From the NCBI GenBank assembly GCA_038503035.1, contig JAVSML010001065.1:453848-517847 (forward strand): a stretch of DNA of 64,000 nt, written 5' to 3'. The stretch's first letter is position 1. Each line of letters begins with the position of its first letter. Below are positions 34,303 through 46,808 of the stretch, piece after piece. A program made the position numbers and the translations under genes. This stretch comes from Crocodylus rhombifer. Lineage: Eukaryota; Chordata; Crocodylia; Crocodylidae. Below the pieces are notes generated by a model. The model worked only from the letters and a program-made list of their open reading frames with translations, had not been told where the DNA came from and did no database searches.

Positions 34303-36640
34303 CATTTGGAAGATACATTCACATTTTCATACTTTCTAAGATCAGACAGGAAGCCTAATCCTGTCTTCTTTGCACACTCCAAACTCCTCTGGATTTCATT
34401 TTTGCATATGTAGGGAAGGAGGATTGGATGCAGAGTTAACATTGTCTAACCATATTTTTGTGTCGATTAAAGTTAAAAGTTGTCTTGTTTTGTATTTGGC
34501 AAAGATGAAGTATTTTTCATAGTGAACATGAAAGAGGAATGGAATTGGTTAAAATCCTTTGGGCCATATGGAGTTTTCTTTTGATTACTACAATACATTT
34601 GATATTTTATTGTATGTTGCCAATGCTCCAAATTCTTTATTGACTATATGTTACTACAGTGGTCATAAGTAAACTTGGAAAATATTTCTGGTTTAATTAC
34701 AGCTTCCTCCATGATGTAGACAAGCTCTTTCAGCTCTAATTTCCTATTCTTAGTTCACAAAGATCCATGAGCAGCTTAGTGACTCATCAACTTCCTATGA
34801 GTCGTAAAAGTAGGGAGGTAAAGAAAGCAGCTTTATGTTGATCCATCAAAACAGTTATTTAAAAAAAAATAGCCTGCCTTGTCCCATTAAGGCACTTATT
34901 CCTTAACAAACATTTTTCTGCAGTGTTGAAGATGCATAATTGTGTATTGAAACCAGAAGATATGACTTGGTTATTTCCAGAACACAGGAAACAGCAAAAG
35001 CCTAGACACTGAATAATAGAAAATGGCAATAAACATCATAAGTTAAACTGCTGTTATCATTAGAGATGTATTAATGCTATTGATTTCAGCCAGATGCTGT
35101 CTTATATACATCGCTAAGCCAAATAAAATTATACAAGGTTTCATTAAGGACTATACAGTGTTGTCCAGAAACCAGCAATATATTTTCTAGGGAAAGCATG
35201 CAACTTCATCTTTTATTGTATTATTTTATTTATTATTTATTACTAGGAAAGGTCACAGATTTAGAGAATATTTAAACATATTTCTTAGCTACTGCTATAG
35301 CTAGAAACTGGTACACAACAAGAGGAGCTGGTAGCAATATAGTTACAGCTGCCTGATATTTCCATTCTAAAACCTGTTATCAGTTCCTCCTAACATTATC
35401 AAAATGTAACTGTTCCGGCTGAATTTTTCCATGCCACCAGGTGTTTGCCTCAGGCTGAATTTCTTTTGGCAACCTTCTGTAAAAAGTGACTCAGCCTATT
35501 CCAAGAATGATAGTAAAGAAAGAAAAGTTAGATGGCTGCTGTTATATAATTTTTTACAACTGTTGCATTGAGAAGGCCAATGTGCTTTGGAGCAAATACT
35601 TTCAATTTATTAGCAAGATTGCCTCAAACGCTGAGATGCATCTTTTGCTGTTCCAGTTGAAATCTACACAAACATGACTTAATTGCAAACATCCAAACTA
35701 ATTCACTTTGTACACACTCACTGGAGATCTTTTAGAGTTTGATTGCTAAACTTATGAAGTTTTTGCCTGCTATGCTCCTGAAGGGACATAGCCTATGTCC
35801 TGAAAACTTTCTTTGTGCTGCACCAGGCTACAGAAATAAGATAAAGGAGGTTGTTACTCCTGTGCTCTCAATGCCCACTGGTGGAGCCCAGAAGAGGCAG
35901 AAGCAACCTGACAAGAATGTGGAGAAGTGAGGAGCTGGGCCTGAAGCACTGGGAGAGACAGAAAGTCAGTTAGGGTTAGGAGTCTGGGATGGAGACTGAG
36001 ATTGGAGGATAGAATTTAACAGGGAGATTAGGATTCACAGAGCAATGAGAATGGGATTAGGACAAAACACCTGAAGACAGGTAGAGTGAGGCAGTGAACC
36101 TGAAAAGGGGGAAAGAGTACGACTGGGCAACTGGAATCTGGGGCGGTGCGGTGGGAGTGGAGGCAGGAGAGGCGCAGACTGGGACTCAGATAAAGAGCAC
36201 TATGAGCGAGGTTGGAATTGGTTTGGCAAACAGACACAAACAGTCAACTGCTAAAAGTAGGGAAAGTTCAGAAACAGTTTAGTCATAATTAGTTATGCTG
36301 GTGCACAAACATTATGACATGTTCTTTATTTATATGACCACATACTATTATTTTCCATAAGATCCTGACTGATTTATTTCTTTAAAAAGGAATGAATCAG
36401 GGTTGTACAATGAAGGTTGTTACATGGTGAGTCCCTGCCTCATCTATTGTAGTAGCTAAATAGTATATAAAACAGACAATTGCAGGTACAGAAATAATGG
36501 TGTCATGGTTTAACCATTTGAATTCTATCCCAGAGAGTTGCATTCTACCCCTTCCATTGCACTGAGTTTAATCCAACTCTGCACAAGTCACTTAAAACTT
36601 AGGTATCTTGATCCAGGGGGCAATCTGAATCAACCGTATT
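34303..36640. other. no feature recognised
   Basis: AT-rich unique sequence. Purine-rich patches at 35930-36120 ('gaggatagaattt', 'gggagattaggattc') produce meaningless long frames. Confidence 0.5.
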
Positions 36641-36647
36641 AGGCACT

Positions 36648-36797
36648 ACAGTAGGTTCAAGCACCTACTTTGAACACCTTCAAGAGACAACTGGATGTTT
36701 ATCTTGCTGGGATCCTATGATTCCTGGGGCAGGGGGCTGGACTCAATGATCTTCCAAGGTCCCTTCCAGCCCTAATATCTATGAAATCTATGAAACA
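36648..36797 (+). mobile_element. CR1 3' tail (copy F)
   Basis: It begins with the ORF2 end ('tcaagcacctactttgaaca', 'ccttcaagagacaactggat'). It continues with 'ttatcttgctgggatcctat', then 'ggctggactcaatgatcttc', and finishes with 'cagccctaatatctatgaaa'. Only the last roughly 150 bases of the LINE are present. Confidence 0.9.
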
Positions 36798-37227
36798 CAT
36801 CAGGGGACTTAAGCAGAGTTTAGGCCATTCTGGATAGTAATGGAGTTTAGATACGAATTAAGCACAGAGGTATTTGATCTAGACTGCTTCTGAGTGTAGA
36901 CACAAATTTCAGCTAAAATTCTTAGGCATTTTTTGAGGCTAAAATGGAGCTATATAATAGTTATGGGTGTGGTAACTGTTGGAGCAGGGTGTTCTGGATT
37001 ATTTTTGGTTAGGCACCTACATTCCACTTAATTCCTTTTTAGCTGTTATAAGAGACATTTTGAGCCAGCTGTGAGTGTTCAACTTGAAACACCTGAGGTC
37101 TGAGCTGAAGAAGTTCTGGGGAATTACAGCTGCATTTAAACTAATTAGAAACTGTGCTTTGAACATATACATGGTTGTTAAATAACAGGCCCTCTGAAAA
37201 CTCACCCTTAAGCATCTTGGACTGGCA

Positions 37228-37365
37228 CCCTAAGTTACTAGACACTTTGACCTTAACCTCTTTGTGATTCAGCTCTCTCGCTGTTAGATAGAGATAATTC
37301 AATCCCCCCATTTCACAGAGGTATCAATACTTTTAAAGCACTTAGTAATGAGCACTGTGGGCATA
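37228..37365 (+). mobile_element. MIR SINE, old copy
   Basis: 'taagttactagacactttga', 'ccttaacctctttgtgattc', 'ccatttcacagaggtatcaa', 'ttttaaagcacttagtaatg' and 'agcactgtgg' follow the forward MIR 3' half in order, including its LINE2-like end. Confidence 0.68.
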
Positions 37366-38864
37366 TATAATTTAGTCTTCAAGGAATTATTTAAACAGTG
37401 GGCAGTAAGAAAGACATAGGATTATACATTGACAATGATATTAAAAGAAAATACTAAATAGCTATTTGATTCAAGCAAGAGCCCTTTGTTCTGTGCACCA
37501 GATGAGGCAAAGGACTGATGAAAAACAGCTTGTATTCATACCACTGAAGACTATACCATGAGGGTAAGCTTTCCTTCATAAAGAGTAATAGCAAAAGACC
37601 ATTAATATTCTAATGAATCATACGAATCCTCCATGTTAAATGTAAGAATAGGGAAGTCAGAAGTATTTTTATTTTGTTTTTGACCTCATTTTGGACTCAA
37701 AGAAAATGTTTTGATATAAGATTATAAATGTCTTTAAGGACTAATTTTTAACTCATTTTAATTCATATCAATTCATCCATTTACTTAGTCATATTTCCTA
37801 AATTTTCCAAACCTCATTCAGCACATGCTGTAATTTGGGGCAGAACATACTATAGTTTTTACATATTAAAGTATTTGAATTCCTACTTTTAATTAAAAAA
37901 AGACTAAGTGATCATTACTCATAACCTATGATGGCAGTTTCTGTATGCATTAGAGCAATGGTGAATTTTAAGGGAGGAGTTGAAAGAGTGTAGAGCATCA
38001 GATTTATGGAGTTTTTTCTCACACATAAGTAAGGAGAGGATGTGCAATGATGCTTGTGACAGAAATAGAGAAACAGGTGATCAAGTCTGGCATCACTGGC
38101 AGAGAGAAGTCATAAGTTAATCTTATAGTAAACTACGTAAGGCCAGACTAACCTGTAGAGGGCTGTTTAGGTTATGATAAAATATTTGGGTTTCATAGAA
38201 TGAAAATGAGGAAGCTGGTGGAGGGATTGAAGGGAGCTGCTCAAGTCAGACAGAAGAACAGGAACATATATTGCATGATACATATTTATGTTGCTTTTAA
38301 TCTCAAATTAAAGCAAGAACTATTCAGACAATGAATTTAAGCAAGTTGGCTTTATGCCATGATGCTGATAGGAGTGTGTCCAACAATGTGTTATATCATA
38401 TAAGAAGACCTACCTCCATTTGTTTTTCAATGAATTCTCAGAGGAAATTTAGAGACCATTGACCCATTAAGAACCAAAGTGAGTCAGACAATGAAAGTAT
38501 GGGAGAATCAAGGATATCAATATGAAGAGCATCTGCCTGAATTGTCCATGCTTACAGATTTAGCACCTTGGATGTGGGTGTGTATATCTGTATTTTTTGG
38601 GGGGGAGAGGGGGGTGTTGTTTGTTTTAGAATGTAGGACTTCTATCCCAATTTAAATAAGTAAGGCCTTCCTATAAAGTCATTTAATTGGGTTCCACAAC
38701 TGCTAGCCCAGGCCAAATTGTACAGTGTAGGCACAAGCATGTGTTGTGGATGGTGTGAAGCCCTGCTGTCACAAGGAGAACTGAGAATGGGCTTGTTTCC
38801 CTCCTGTGGCCCAATGTACAGAAAGACATCACAGGCTGTCCTATTCTTATGCTAGGCCTGCTCT
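37366..38864. other. no feature recognised
   Basis: AT-rich unique sequence without supported features. Confidence 0.5.
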
Positions 38865-38894
38865 AAGGATGAGGATGAGGATAAGGATAAGGAT
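38865..38894. repeat. hexanucleotide repeat (RAGGAT)5
   Basis: Five consecutive hexamers of the form 'aaggat/gaggat'. Confidence 0.95.
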
Positions 38895-38940
38895 ATGGTT
38901 TGTTTTGATTCCTCATAAGGTTCAAATCATTATCCCTAAG

Positions 38941-39239
38941 TGGGCCCATCTACATGAGACACCCACTGTGCAGTTGTTACTGCGCAGTCATTTAGTACTT
39001 GCATAGCCAAGTACTAAATGACTGTGCAGTAACTAGCATTACTGTGCAGTAGCATCCTGGCATGGTTCATAGTAATTCTAACTGCACTGTAGCTCATTAC
39101 TACTGTGCAGCAGCTTGTTATGACTGTGCAGTAGCTCTTTACTATTACAGTAGCATTGTATCGTTGTTCATGCCTGGTTACACTAGTGCGCAGTAGTAAT
39201 GAGCTACAGTGCAGTAAGTGTCTTGTGTAGATGTGGCCA
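38941..39239. mobile_element. hairpin-forming MITE ('...catctaca...' termini)
   Basis: The left end 'tgggcccatctacatgagac' faces the right end, the complement of 'gtcttgtgtagatgtggcca'. Inverted similarity continues inwards through 'actgtgcag', 'attactact' and related words. Inside the left arm there is an inverted repeat with 23-base arms (38978-39000 and 39009-39031), an 8-base loop and a single mismatch. Words 'tactgtgcagtag' recur throughout. There is no coding content. The terminus type is shared with the elements at 46495, 55259 and 56811. Confidence 0.72.
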
Positions 39240-41580
39240 GTCAGTACAAAATATCTCCACAGTGTTTTGCACATTGGTGTAGACCCCTATTAACTGCTGT
39301 GGTTTGGCAGTGACTTAGCCAGCTCTGCAGGCTTTAGCATTTTCCATGCACAAAATCTGAAGAGAATGTCAGCAAATCTGACTATCGACAAAAAGCCAAG
39401 GACTTACCATATGGTGTTTTTGTTTCACACAAGGGGGAAAAAAAATCTACTTTAAAGACCAAGGGTCAAATTTATCAATGGTGTAACTGCTGAATTCAGT
39501 GGAGTTACATCAAGCATGAATTCAACAACTCTAATTCTAGGTGATAAGGAACAGAAGTCAAGGGGGCTTTTTATAGCCCAAGGACGTCTGTATGGTAAAT
39601 GCAATGGAGCCAAGTTTATTCTTTTTATGTCTAAATGACATCTGCTCTCTTAAAGCCTGCAAGCATACTGAAATAGTTTACCTCACTCCCCACCCCCCAT
39701 AGCTACTGTGAACTTTCTACTTCTTCCTAGCTACAGGCAGTGGTGGCAAAAAAGGCATTCCTGGAATGAAAGTGAGCAGCAAAAGCGTCCCAGTCAACAT
39801 TATTATGCTAACACATACTGACACCACTTTGGTGACTGTGCATTCAAGAGGGAGAGATGATGAAAAAACTTCCTGACAACCTGTTGTGAGTGTCTTTAAA
39901 AGTCCTTTGATTTATCAGTGGTGACAGCAGATGAATTTTAGCTATGGCTATCACCATGTGCATTAAACAAATGAGACTTAGGACAATTGAATTTTGCAGC
40001 CCCCAGTGAGGGAGTGCTTTAAGCACCTCTTTTATATTTTTTGACTGTTTGATGTGTTCAGATCAGCTAGAGATCTTCTTTCTAGTCATCTTCTATAGCA
40101 CACAGATCCCCTGAAATGAAGACATAGAGTAAAGTGCATGCTGGGTGCATGTTGGATCTTTACAGCAGGATCTCTCATTTTTTATTAGAGAAGGCTACTC
40201 AATGAATAGGATGAAGGCATAAAATGTGAAAAAGGAGCCTGTTTTCTAAACTTCAGAAATTATTGAATAGATTGGGGGCAAAGAGCAGTTCTTCACATGG
40301 GAAATTTACTAATTTGGTCATTGTACTATGTTATTAATAAAATAGGAGAAGGGTTTGAAAGAGCTTCTTGGGTCCCATGTCAACAGGCTTGAAGCTGTTC
40401 ACACACGTAAAGCATGACTAATTCTACTGGAACCAGTGAAGTTAAACATATATATTCAAGCAACAACAAAATGAGGCCTAGTAGATGTCTGGCTTTATAT
40501 AGCAGGCTATAATATGTAGACAAGTCAAAGGATAACATGGAGAAAAAGCAAGTGTTTGAGTAAGGAAATTCATTAAGGAAATTCATCATATTCACTAAGG
40601 CTGCTGAGTCAGAAGTTTTATTCAAGGCTGAGTAAAAGTAGTAAGTAAGCTAAGGCCTTGGGGGTTAGTTTTAAAATTATTTCAAGATGTAGGCCTAGAT
40701 CCTCAAGTAATGCAAATCTGCACTGCTGCATTGCCTTTTGGTTTAAGATTTGGATGGTAGAATTTACCTTCCAAATGGAGAAGCCAAACAAAGAAGCCGC
40801 AGGAGTTGAGGAAAGATTATAGCTTACATTTTCTCTTCAAAATCAGTATTTAATTGCTGGAGCTTAAACAGTTTAGATAAAAAGATAAAGAAAAATTATT
40901 GTGTGACACTTTTATTGCTAATTATCCTCAAAAGCAGTTATAGAAGGCTGAACTTACTAAAATATTTCTAGTCAGAAAGGCATATGAAACAGTCTGGATG
41001 TTGTTGATGGGGGCATTAAGTTACTCATATTGTTGCCATATTTTTGATGAATTCTGGACCTCAATTCGATGTGTATCCAGAACAAATGGGGCTGTTCAAG
41101 AACAGAGGGAAAGGGGTTCTCTGTTGTCACAGAGCCAACATGATGGCTCCGACACTACCCATTTTTCTGCTGTGAGTGTAGGAAAGGGAGTGAGGCCAAA
41201 GAAAATAGATGTAACCCAGGTTACTTTTCCTGCTGCTATATTGTCTGGCAGCCAGTGTAATGTAAACCTGCCATTTGGCTGCAGTGAAGATTTAAGCAGG
41301 GAGACTGGTCCTGCAGAGATGCTTCAAGATCACAGAAAACACAAAACCTATGAACACAATGATTAATTAACTTGGAAGAGATCTTCCTTGTGCTGTGCCT
41401 AATTCCAGTTCACTGTATGAAACAAGGAGAATTAGAGTGCTACCCAGACTCCCTGCCTGGGAAACTCGCCTCTTCAAGGCTTATTTCCTCTTTTCTTCCA
41501 AGACAGAAAATAATAACACTTAAATAAAGAATAGTAGAACATACCATTAAAAATTTATAACTCACTTAATAACTAACCTT
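39240..41580. other. no gene recognised
   Basis: Mostly unique AT-rich sequence. A short block, 'gggtcaaatttatcaatggt' to 'gaattcagtggagttacatc' (39466-39515), resembles a dispersed amniote repeat word, but no element could be delimited. Confidence 0.45.
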
Positions 41581-41599
41581 ACTGATAGTTGGTCTTGGA

Positions 41600-42560
41600 A
41601 GTGTCCTGTGCTGTCACTTGGACTCGTGGGCTCTCCAGGTAACATCTTCTCTACTGTCATCAAGAAATGGAGCGTCTGGCTGGCTCTGACTGACCCATGG
41701 ACCAGGGTGTACTTTCTCAGCTCCCCAGGATGGAAGACAAGATGAGACTCTCTGAAGCAAAATAGCAGACTCCCTGCCTTCTGGAAGGGGATGTAATGTA
41801 TTCCTCTGTGGTTTCTGTCTATCTGGGATAGAAAATTCGTATGACTGTGGTGCCATCTCTTTTGACACCATTGCTTTTTGCAACTATTAGTTCTTATCAT
41901 GGAGATAAATATAATTATTTTATTGAAGTGACTGTAGTCCCCATCATATTTCTTGTTTTGCTTTTTCTTTGTCTCACTATACTTTTGCATGTTCCTGTAT
42001 GTCTGACATCTATTTCTAGTGGGGCAAGCTTCTTGTTATCAGTTTGCTGTTGAACAAAATAAGAGTAGCTAACAACCCATACTTCACTGGTGCTGATTTG
42101 TATTTTAATAGTATTTAAAATCTGACTCAAACTATTTTCAGCAACTGTCTTATTGTTCTGACTTTGTTTCTACCATCCTTTAGAATAGGGTTCATGGGGA
42201 CAAGCTGTTACATATATAAACCTGCACTGTACTTCACAGCAAACTGCTTAAACTGATGTCCACTAAATTGTGATCCATGGTCAGATGTCAGACATACCAC
42301 ATCTAGTGCACAATCACCTATTTAGCAGTAGTATCTTACACTAAAATTTTCCTGAGAAAGTAAAAGTAATATTCTAAGCAAATACATAGGTTTTCCCAGT
42401 CAGCATAGACAAATCTATACCTACTTTTTTCCGGTGGGCCTTTTTTCCCTGTACCAACATCATGTACTCATTTGTTTAACATATACGATGAACCTTGTCA
42501 TCTTCTTCTATGCCACTGTACATTTAAAGCCTATAAACATAACCTTTGTATTGATCTTTC
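41600..42560 (-). pseudogene. Ty3/gypsy-type LTR retrotransposon pol remnant (integrase and C-terminus)
   Basis: The minus strand keeps, across several frames, the path of a retroelement integrase, which would join element DNA into the host chromosome. A zinc-binding-region relic ('MYSGIEEDDKVHRIC') lies near 42525-42480. The start of the catalytic core 'KKVGIDLSMLTGKTYVF' is at about 42430-42385, and 'LTSDHGSQFSGHQFKQFAVK' at about 42290-42235 carries the second catalytic Asp. The post-core helix region 'TIRQLLK' follows near 42130. Further on come 'IDVRHTGTCKSIVRQRKSK' (about 42030-41960) and 'EMAPQSYEFSIPDRQK' (about 41860-41810), which fit the C-terminal, chromodomain-proximal part of such pol proteins. 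Stops and frameshifts separate the blocks. No RT or RNase H could be read upstream and no LTR pair was found. Confidence 0.65.
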
Positions 42561-43153
42561 TTTAACATATATTTCTGTAATACTTTAGCAGCTACTGTTC
42601 CTTTAAATCCATCTCATATTGAGATTTCCCTTTTCAGCTGGGAACTAGTAATATGTTGTCCTGGGCACTGAATGCTAATAATCTTTGTTTCTTGCTATAG
42701 AGTCTTAACCTGGGCATTAGTTCTAGAAAAAGAAATTTGCATTTGTTGCTTGATTTCCAGTGATAGTCTAATCATCCTTTGCTGCAGTTCTGGCTATCAG
42801 AACTCTTAAGACTGAATTAGACCTAGTGGTGCTGTTACCTTCCTTAGTCCATGTAGTGTGGTCCTCAGGTGCTCCTGATACACTCTTAAAAGATGATGTA
42901 ATACACTATAGTTCTTGTTTTAAGTGGGGGGGTTTCAGTGGATGCAAAACTCAAAGCTGAAATGTCTTTCTGATTCCACTTAGAATCATAGAATAGTAGG
43001 AGCCGTTTTGCTTGCATGAAAAAGAAACCAGTCCAAGAGCACTAACAACTTCTCATAATCTTCACTGAGGACTGAGGGGACTTGTTACAACTTCTTTGTC
43101 AAGAGTTGTCAGTCTCAGAGTTTATTGTTCTACCACACAGTTAGAATCATGTG
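42561..43153. other. no feature recognised; possibly the eroded upstream part of the gypsy-type element
   Basis: No readable protein blocks. A short 'cttagaatcatagaatagta' at 42979 looks like the beginning of a CR1 tail but is not followed by the rest. Confidence 0.35.
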
Positions 43154-43158
43154 GCTCA

Positions 43159-43680
43159 TGTCATACCAGGCCATAGACGGCCAGGTCTGGAAGGTGGGTC
43201 ACCCAGACTCAGGAGAAGCAGTCAAGATCCAAGGGGAGCATGCAGAATATGAGTGCAGGGGATCCAGAAACTAAGAGATCTGTCTAGGGTACCAACTGAG
43301 ACAACCAGAGAGTCAGGCAGTGTGCGGAGTCAGGAGCCTAGCTGGGTCCAGGAAATCAAACTAGTCAGGTCAGGCCAAATGCAGGGTCAGAAAGCCAGTA
43401 AAGGCACAAACCAAGGGCACAGCAGCATAGGCGCAACATTGAGCCTTATTATTATCCAGACACTTCCTTTTATGGCTCAGGGATTTATACTGGAAGGGGT
43501 GAAGGGCCAGCTGACCTTGGCTGGCAACTCTGGTGGTAGGGAGTTGGTGTGTGGCTTGGCCCAGATGTTGGGTTCTGGCCACCTCTGTCTGCCCCAGGGT
43601 TCTGCTGAGGAGGTGGTAGACTGAGATAAGTGGCTGTGCCAGGGAGGCTGAGGCCCCAGCTTCAAGACCATAGTCTGACA
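43159..43680 (-). mobile_element. solo LTR with 5-bp target duplication
   Basis: The segment starts 'tgtcatacc' and ends 'gtctgaca' on the plus strand, so on the minus strand it runs TGTCAGAC...TATGACA. The inverted ends are TGTCA/TGACA. It is flanked by identical 'gctca' at 43154-43158 and 43681-43685. On the minus strand a TATA-like 'tataaatccc' (43480-43489) lies about 190 bases from the 5' end. There is no internal retroviral or gypsy sequence inside. A single LTR flanked by a direct repeat is the expected product of recombination between two LTRs. A 5-bp duplication fits Ty3/gypsy or some endogenous retroviruses. Confidence 0.82.
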
Positions 43681-43685
43681 GCTCA

Positions 43686-46494
43686 GAAGATACAAAATCT
43701 TTAGATCTCTTCTGTGCATAAAGTCTGATTAAATGACACTTTCACTGTAGTGATTAGAATTTGATCTCTTGTCAGGGATTTAGTAAGACCCCCAAAAGTG
43801 CAAGAATGACCACTCTAAGACTGAGCCAAACTTTTGTGATTTTTACCACCTTTTATTCTTTACCCCAATTTAAAGCACCTCTCAAGATTCATTTTTATCT
43901 GGGTGGAGTCTGCAAATTTCTGTAAGACATTTTCATACTTGGCCTCCCTTGTTAAACACATGCAATGCTTCAGAGCTGTGAGAACTTAGGCTTCCTTCTC
44001 ACTGTCTTCCTCTTCTGACACCCAAAATTCACAGCTGCAGTGTGAAATGCTCCTTAAAACTTTTAAAATAGTATTCCATGTTTTTTGAGTTTTAACTACG
44101 CAAAACTTTTTAAGTGCTCAATTCTTCCACTCAGGATGTTTTCTTAAGTTCTTTTTTTGTTCCTAGTACCATGTGATCCCAATGTGCTTGCAAGAGGTCT
44201 GAATTATTTATATAATTTATTTTCTATACATGTACAAGTTCACTCAGAGAAGGAATGATAGAGCTTCCTAACCATTACAGTGAAAGCTATTATATAATCA
44301 TATTTTATCAGATGTAAGGATTTTGCAACTTCTGAGCCACATGATTTGGCAATGATTATTCTGTATAATTCATTCTGCTTCATCTTATTGCCAAACTACC
44401 CACTAGAATACTTGATTACCTGACAAAAATAAAATTGCTGTAATGTTGTTTTTAATGGCCAATCAAAAAGAAACAAATGCTCCACCCACTGCCAATTTAA
44501 GATGCATGTAACTGTGTCTTTCTTTAAATTTGCCAGCTATAAGGAAACCACTGAGCCATGCAATTTCTATTACGTGGTTCTAAAGTAAATGACAAGAGTC
44601 AATGGAAATTGGATATTCTCATAGTTAACTGAGAAATTGAACCTTTTCTTTTCATAGGTTTTCATCTGCTGATAGTCACTGCTACTGGAGCATTTAATCA
44701 TGACCTAAATCTTTTTAGCTTCTTAGCTCTGGTTAAAGAATGAATTTGCATTACCAAAGAGAAAAGGAAAAAGAAAATAAGAAGGCAGGGAATTATAAAA
44801 AATGTATGATAGAATTAGTGAACTATTCTCTTATGCAAATGAAGACCACAAATACACCTTCAACTATTCTTGTTTTGTCCTTTCTATCTTTGATTTTCTT
44901 CTTGCACAAATGTACCAGGTGCTGGCTAGGGAAAAATAGCTGCTACATAGCCCATCTCAGTTTTTCATTCCCTCATTGCTTTTTAAAAAATCAGTGAAAG
45001 TTCTGCTTCAGAGGATTAGTCTGATTTAAATGGTGTTTCTTTAAACAGAAATTTGGACTAAGGGGGAACATTGGTGTGTCTCCAAGCAGGCAACATAAAT
45101 ATATCATCTTCTCTTCACTCCTTGCTTCATTTGTTTTGAAAACAACTGTGGCTGCTCTGAGTTTTGCACTATATCCATTGTGAATTTTGTCTCATCTGAT
45201 CTTTGAGTTATTTAATGCATAGCTATTTACTAGGAGATGTGTTCTTTTGCCTTTCTTTACCCTGCTATTTGTCTTCAGCCTTAATATTCTGCAAGCCTCC
45301 TGTATGTGATCAGGTCAGCAACTACATTTAAAAACATATACAATTCCACAGGCATTTTACATATATAAATACAAGTTTTTAAGAAAGAATACAACTAACA
45401 TTTATTACAATACTACTAAACTGATTTACATTTACCTTCACAGGTTCCAGTAGCTTTTGTATCACTCCAACATCTTTGCCTATTATAAACTATGGGTCTT
45501 ACCTCCATTACCTGGTGATTGACTCATTTTCTGTTGTGCTTTTCACTACCAGCTATGAATCTTACTTCAATTAACATCTGTTTCAGTCTATCCTGCATTT
45601 CTGCTTTTCTATTTTCTTTCCATCATGACAAGCTTGTGTGCCTCAATTACAGTTTGTTTAGTACACACTGTTCATTCTGCCTCTTTAAGACCCCAAGTCC
45701 CTGAAATTTTGTCTTCATTATGCAATTCAGAAGTTTGAATCCTTCCTGCACTGCTGTAAATGGAAATACATTGTGTCTACAGACTTCCAGAGGAAAGAAT
45801 TATCTCATTCACTGAGCACTAGTGCACTGTCTCATATATTATAAAAAATAAAACTAGCTTGATTCAAAATAAGCTTATATTTTTTTTAATGTATTTTAAA
45901 AATGGTAAACATCTACCTTTTCTGGGTGTTATGTATATTCCAAAGGCCACTTTTTCTCTCATGCTTTTTTATTCCTAGAATCTTAGTCATTAAAGAGGAC
46001 CTTTATGTTGGCAAGTACTGCTGCTATTAGTCAGACATTCTGACTTTGTGTCGGACAACACAGCCATAAAGTTCATAGGTTTTAGCTTGACTGAAATAAA
46101 AGGGTTCGGCTGTGGAGGGCAACAGGAGATATTCTGAACCTCAAAGTCAACTGGGGCTGCCTGTCTAAAGTAATTAACCTGCAAATTATCTTGGCCTCAA
46201 CAGCTTGGAGTTTAGTTTGGTCTGTGTGCATTCTCAATCACTAATAGAAAAGCCTCATCCTACACCTTTTTATGAATTTTGGGTTGGCAAGTAGGAGAGA
46301 CAGCATGACAGACTTGCTTGAGTCAAATCAGGGGGAAAAGTTTTATATTCAACACCAATCTGAGGTTATAGCAAGCTAGATGGAAGAAAGAGGTTTTGGA
46401 GTGCAAGGCATTTATCTATCCATGCACAAAATTAAGAAGTGTAACTCAGCTATACATTTCTGTGCTAGCCATCCCTAAGCTATTTTAATTCAGT
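43686..46494. other. no feature recognised
   Basis: AT-rich unique sequence with no repeat tail, RNA gene or protein similarity that I can support. Confidence 0.5.
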
Positions 46495-46808
46495 GGGTGC
46501 CTATACACATGCTCTGATGCATTCTAATTAGAATGCATCAGAGCAGACTTGATTAATCAAATCTGCTCTGCATTCTAATTAGAATGCTCTAGCATTGCCA
46601 CAGCATCACATGCATTAGCCCCTGTGGGTTTAAAAATGGTCACTGGGGCACTTTACCAAAAGCTCATGGAATGAGCTTTAGTTAGTGTCCCACAACCATT
46701 TTTAAACACATTGGGACTTAATAGATGTGATGCTGTGTTCCTCTCCAGGAACTTTTCTAATTAAAATGCACCCTCCCTTCCCACCTCCAAGCATATGTAT
46801 AGGCACCC
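46495..46808. mobile_element. palindrome-rich MITE
   Basis: The left terminus 'gggtgcctatacacatgc' and the inverted right terminus 'gcatatgtataggcaccc' agree at 17 of 18 positions. Inside, three palindromes follow one another: a perfect 34-bp one (46511-46544, half 'gctctgatgcattctaa'), a 30-bp one with a single mismatch (46540-46569, centre 'ttgattaatcaa') and a perfect 18-bp one (46570-46587). A larger inverted repeat follows: 'cacagcatcacat' at 46602 with its partner ending 46736, and 'gtttaaaaatggt' at 46628-46640 with its partner at 46695-46707. There is no coding content. The terminus family is the same as at 38941, 55259 and 56811. Confidence 0.8.

Noticed and set aside
42979..43003. 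Possible CR1 tail ('cttagaatcatagaatagta')
   Set aside because: The CR1 blocks that should follow ('gggacc', 'gtcatctagtcca') are missing, so it may be chance.
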